Shown piece by piece: positions 20,779-23,134 of a stretch of 23,134 nt of DNA. The stretch is from the IMG/VR virus record IMGVR_UViG_3300027851_001169, positions 1 through 23,134 of that record. One strand, given 5' to 3'. This DNA is from a virus. The translations under genes and the position numbers were made by a program. Numbering within the stretch: the first letter of the stretch is position 1; each line of letters begins with the position of its first letter. The notes beneath the pieces are model-generated. The model had not been told where the DNA came from. It saw only the letters and a list, made by a program, of their open reading frames with translations, and did not search any database.

Positions 20779-21071
20779 GGCCATTCCCCCGCCACGATCA
20801 CCCGCTGATCATCCGCCACAATCAGCGCTTTTGCCGTATCGAAAAATCGCGGCCCGGCCACAAGAAGCGCACCGCCCGGTTCCGGCCCCGCATGCGCGAT
20901 CTTGATTTCTGGCTCGCACTTGGCGGCACGGCCCGCTTTCTGGGCCGCTTCTATGCTCGATCAGGCCCCGGCCCAATCGAGCCGCTCAAGCACGCCGTGC
21001 CCTTCCACATGTTTCCCCTATCAGACCGCATCGAGGCGACCCGCCGCCGCGCAAAGGGAGAAATCCTTTGA
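20775..21071 (+). CDS. Small basic phage protein of unknown function
   Basis: The product has 98 residues and is rich in Arg and His: HDHPLIIRHNQRFCRIEKSR, then PGHKKRTARFRPRMRDLDFW, and TRRRAKGEIL at the end. There is an aromatic central part (FWLALGGTARFLGRFYARSG). The composition suggests nucleic-acid binding, but there is no family match I can name. It overlaps the HTH gene (ATGA) and the methyltransferase (TTGA), so all three are coupled. Confidence 0.55.
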   Translation: MRPFPRHDHPLIIRHNQRFCRIEKSRPGHKKRTARFRPRMRDLDFWLALGGTARFLGRFYARSGPGPIEPLKHAVPFHMFPLSDRIEATRRRAKGEIL

Positions 21072-21817
21072 CCGCCCCCGTTTCCATCGGCCCACACCGC
21101 CTCTACCTCGGCGATGCCTACACCATCCGGCCCACCTTGGGCTGGATGGACGCCGACATCATGGACCCGCCATACGCCTTCAACAATTCCGGCGGCGGTG
21201 CGTTCCGCAAATCGCGCGAAGGGGCCACCCGCATTGTCGAGGAACGCCTTGATCGTGGCTTCGACCGATCAATCATCGATGCCGCGCGCAGCGGTGCGGT
21301 GGTGGTCTTCTGCCACAACGATCAGCTGGAAGACCTGATCACCGAACTGGCCGAGGATGATCGCGAGCAGGACGCCCTGCTGGTGGCAGACATGTTCGCT
21401 CATATGCGCAAGCGGTTCCACCGCGTGGTGGTGTGCGTCTGGATCAAGCCCAACCCGTCACCAATGGCCAACAAGCACTATCTGGCCGACATGGAACCCT
21501 ACATCCATGCATGGAACAAGGGCTACGAACCCCAGGGCGAACACCACGACAAGCACCGCTGGATCCAGTGCGGCACAATCCGCACCAGCGCCTTCGATCA
21601 CCCCACTGTGAAGCCAACACCATTGATGGACAAAATCCTGCGCAACGTCGCGGGCACCACCGTCTGCGATTCCTTCATGGGCACCGGCAGCACCGGCGTG
21701 GCCGCAATCAAGGCAGGCAAGATCTTCACCGGCATCGAACACAACCCCACCCACTTCGCCACCGCCGTCAGCCGCCTTACCGAAGCATGGGAAATCAGCC
21801 AGTGGGAAGCCGCGTGA
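21068..21817 (+). CDS. Orphan DNA methyltransferase (beta-class, N4-C or N6-A)
   Basis: This is a SAM-dependent DNA amino-methyltransferase, 249 residues from a TTG start that overlaps the previous stop (AGGGAG lies about 7 bases upstream). The catalytic motif IV DPPY (33-36) comes first, and the SAM-binding motif FMGTGSTG (203-210) comes near the end. This is the beta-class order, with the target recognition part between them. HPTVKPTPLMDKIL before motif I is typical. No restriction endonuclease is nearby, so it probably protects phage DNA or alters regulation rather than forming a restriction pair. The target sequence cannot be read from here. Confidence 0.88.
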   Translation: MTAPVSIGPHRLYLGDAYTIRPTLGWMDADIMDPPYAFNNSGGGAFRKSREGATRIVEERLDRGFDRSIIDAARSGAVVVFCHNDQLEDLITELAEDDREQDALLVADMFAHMRKRFHRVVVCVWIKPNPSPMANKHYLADMEPYIHAWNKGYEPQGEHHDKHRWIQCGTIRTSAFDHPTVKPTPLMDKILRNVAGTTVCDSFMGTGSTGVAAIKAGKIFTGIEHNPTHFATAVSRLTEAWEISQWEAA

Positions 21818-22029
21818 CGGCAAAGGCTCGCATTCTTCAGCAGGATGTTACCCGCGCGGTCAAAGGCATGATCAATGCCGGGGTGCAGATCGGTGGCATC
21901 CGCATCGCGCCCGATGGCGAGATAGTGGTATTCTCCTCCACCAGGGCCGAATCGCCTTTGCTATCGCCCTCAACCAACCCGCTCGACGAAGTGCTCCTGA
22001 ATGCCCCGCAAGGAAAAGCTGCCCGCTAA
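21814..22029 (+). CDS. Small conserved protein upstream of integrase
   Basis: The product has 71 residues from a GTG overlapping the methyltransferase stop (GTGA). The beginning, TAKARILQQDVTRAVKGMIN then AGVQIGGIRIAPDGEIVVFS, is a pattern I recall from small proteins placed directly before integrases in alphaproteobacterial prophages. It has a helix followed by a beta hairpin. The last 29 bases overlap the integrase in another frame. An excisionase-like or integration helper role is possible from position alone. Confidence 0.65.
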   Translation: MTAKARILQQDVTRAVKGMINAGVQIGGIRIAPDGEIVVFSSTRAESPLLSPSTNPLDEVLLNAPQGKAAR

Positions 22030-23134
22030 CGTCTCCGGTTTCCTCGATCGCCACGGCAAGCGGCGATACCGTTGGCGCAAGGGTGGCAGGCAGCGCTATT
22101 TCGTCGCACATCCCAACTCGCCAGAGGGGCAGGACGAGTTGCAGGCCTTCTTGGCCGACACGCCCTCGCCAACCATCGCGCAGGCCGTGCACGGCACCGT
22201 GGCATGGGCCTCTGCCCGCTACTTCGCATCGGCCACCTTCCGCGGCGCGAAGAGCGCGCAGACAGAACGCACCGCCCGCCTGATCCTCGACAAATTCGTG
22301 GCCGAATATGGCAAGTTCAAAATAATCGACTGGCGCTTCGATCACATCGAGGCAGTGCTCATGAAGGCGGCAGAAAAGCGCCCGAACGAAAAGGGCCGCA
22401 TGATCGGCGGACCCAGCGCCGCCAACAATCTCCGGCGAGAACTGAAGACGTTCTTCGACTATGCGATCAAGCTGCTGCGGATAGAGCGCACCAACCCGGT
22501 CGATCAGGCCGCGCAGATCGCCGTGCCCCGCCGCGGCTTCCACACCTGGACAGAGCACGAGATCGAACAGTTCCGCGCCTATTGGAGCCTCGGCAAAAAG
22601 GCGCGGCTGGCGTTCGAGATATTTCTATGGACGGCCCAGCGGCGCGGCGATGCCTCGAAGTTCGGCCGTAAGCACCTGGTTAATGGCGGGATCGAGGTCA
22701 CGCCCGAAAAGACCAGCAATTCATCCGGCGTCACTATCTGGCTGCCCGCCGCGCCCCAGCTGCTCGAAGCGATCGCAGCCATGCCCGTTACCGGCACCGA
22801 AACCTACCTGATCACCGATCACGGCAAACCCTTCACCGCAGCCGGCCTTGGCAACAAGATGCGCGATTGGTGCAACGAAGCCGGCCTTCCCCACTGCAGC
22901 GCCCACGGCCTACGCAAAGCCGCCACCCGCCGCTCCGCCGAATCGGGCGCCACAAATCAGGAATTAAAAGCAATGGGCGGTTGGACAACCGACCGCCAAG
23001 TCGCCGTCTACACCGAAAACGCCAACCGCCAGACCCTCGCCGAAAACGCGATGAACCCCGTCATCCAACTGGATTTGGCTAACCGCAAATCCCGAGACTT
23101 GGCTAACCCACCAAAAAAGTCCGGGAACACCTAG
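22001..23134 (+). CDS. int: Tyrosine-type phage integrase
   Basis: This is a site-specific recombinase for prophage integration and excision, with 377 residues. The N-terminal arm-type region (FLDRHGKRRYRWRKGGRQRY) and core-binding domain are followed by the catalytic domain. It has Arg214 in TAQRRGD, His302-x-x-Arg305 in HGLRK, Trp328 in GGWTT (the position taken by His or Trp in this family) and nucleophile Tyr337 in VAVYT. All expected catalytic elements are visible, so it should be active. The window ends at its TAG; attP is presumably just beyond. The last codons contain a repeated TTGGCTAACC. Confidence 0.94.
   Translation: MPRKEKLPANVSGFLDRHGKRRYRWRKGGRQRYFVAHPNSPEGQDELQAFLADTPSPTIAQAVHGTVAWASARYFASATFRGAKSAQTERTARLILDKFVAEYGKFKIIDWRFDHIEAVLMKAAEKRPNEKGRMIGGPSAANNLRRELKTFFDYAIKLLRIERTNPVDQAAQIAVPRRGFHTWTEHEIEQFRAYWSLGKKARLAFEIFLWTAQRRGDASKFGRKHLVNGGIEVTPEKTSNSSGVTIWLPAAPQLLEAIAAMPVTGTETYLITDHGKPFTAAGLGNKMRDWCNEAGLPHCSAHGLRKAATRRSAESGATNQELKAMGGWTTDRQVAVYTENANRQTLAENAMNPVIQLDLANRKSRDLANPPKKSGNT
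23075..23108 (+). repeat. Direct repeat TTGGCTAACC x2 at the 3' end of int
   Basis: TTGGCTAACC occurs at 23075-23084 and again at 23099-23108, a 24-base period, encoding DLAN twice. The codons TTG and GCT are not the usual choices in this GC-rich operon, which prefers CTG and GCC, so the DNA itself may be constrained. Arm-type integrase sites or part of attP are candidate roles; neither is shown. Confidence 0.45.

Noticed and set aside
9909-23095. GCTAACC followed by GCAAA(A)TCCCG both near 9909-9940 and at 23078-23094, as possible att-like copies
   Set aside because: Spacing differs between the two places and both lie in coding sequence; a chance match is likely, so it is not called an attachment site.
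1-23134. tRNA genes, CRISPR arrays and insertion sequences
   Set aside because: I saw no cloverleaf-like sequence, no regularly spaced repeat array, and no transposase or IS end; the only recombinase is the phage integrase.

Overview
The window is most of the right-hand part of a P2-like contractile-tailed prophage in a high-GC alphaproteobacterium, most likely a member of the Sphingomonadales. The host guess rests on GC-rich codon use and on one copy of the CCTGAGCCTGTCGAAGG repeat, which I know as very common in sphingomonad genomes. The window begins inside a tail gene and stops exactly at the stop codon of a tyrosine integrase. Capsid, terminase, lysis and tail-fibre genes are not here and presumably lie to the left.

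Layout. (1) 1-7889 is the tail module: gpI and gpJ on the minus strand, then divergently gpV, gpW, FI sheath, FII tube, gpE with its -1 frameshift extension E', tape measure T, gpU and gpD. (2) 7890-9914 is a visibly more A/T-rich two-gene cargo cassette: a three-Cys-motif DUF5131 (phage Gp37/Gp68) protein and its partner TcmP. Each edge carries a similar GTTAGC...TAAC inverted repeat. (3) 9910-11425, minus strand, is the lysogeny operon: an S24-type CI repressor, a HIRAN-domain protein and a lipoprotein, all overlapping. (4) 11426-11508 is the genetic switch, with a perfect 18-bp operator and a second imperfect one. (5) 11509-12637 holds a Cro/YdaS-like regulator, a CII-like helix-turn-helix protein and an Ogr/Delta zinc-finger activator of late genes. 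(6) 12738-23134 is a long, tightly overlapping rightward early operon. It holds a winged-helix protein, a large primase-helicase, many small unknown proteins, an ASCH-type protein, a triple-HTH protein, an orphan beta-class DNA methyltransferase, a small conserved protein and the integrase.

How it works together (inference). CI would bind the 11435-11500 operators to silence the rightward operon while keeping itself, the HIRAN protein and the lipoprotein expressed in the lysogen. On induction the rightward operon would make the Ogr-like activator, which should turn on the tail operons; a GTTGT-N13-ACAAC dyad in the J/V divergent gap is a candidate target. The replication block is not P2-like (I see no gpA-type initiator), so the phage is mosaic. 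The best candidates for new biology are the DUF5131-TcmP cassette and the lysogeny-expressed HIRAN-lipoprotein pair.
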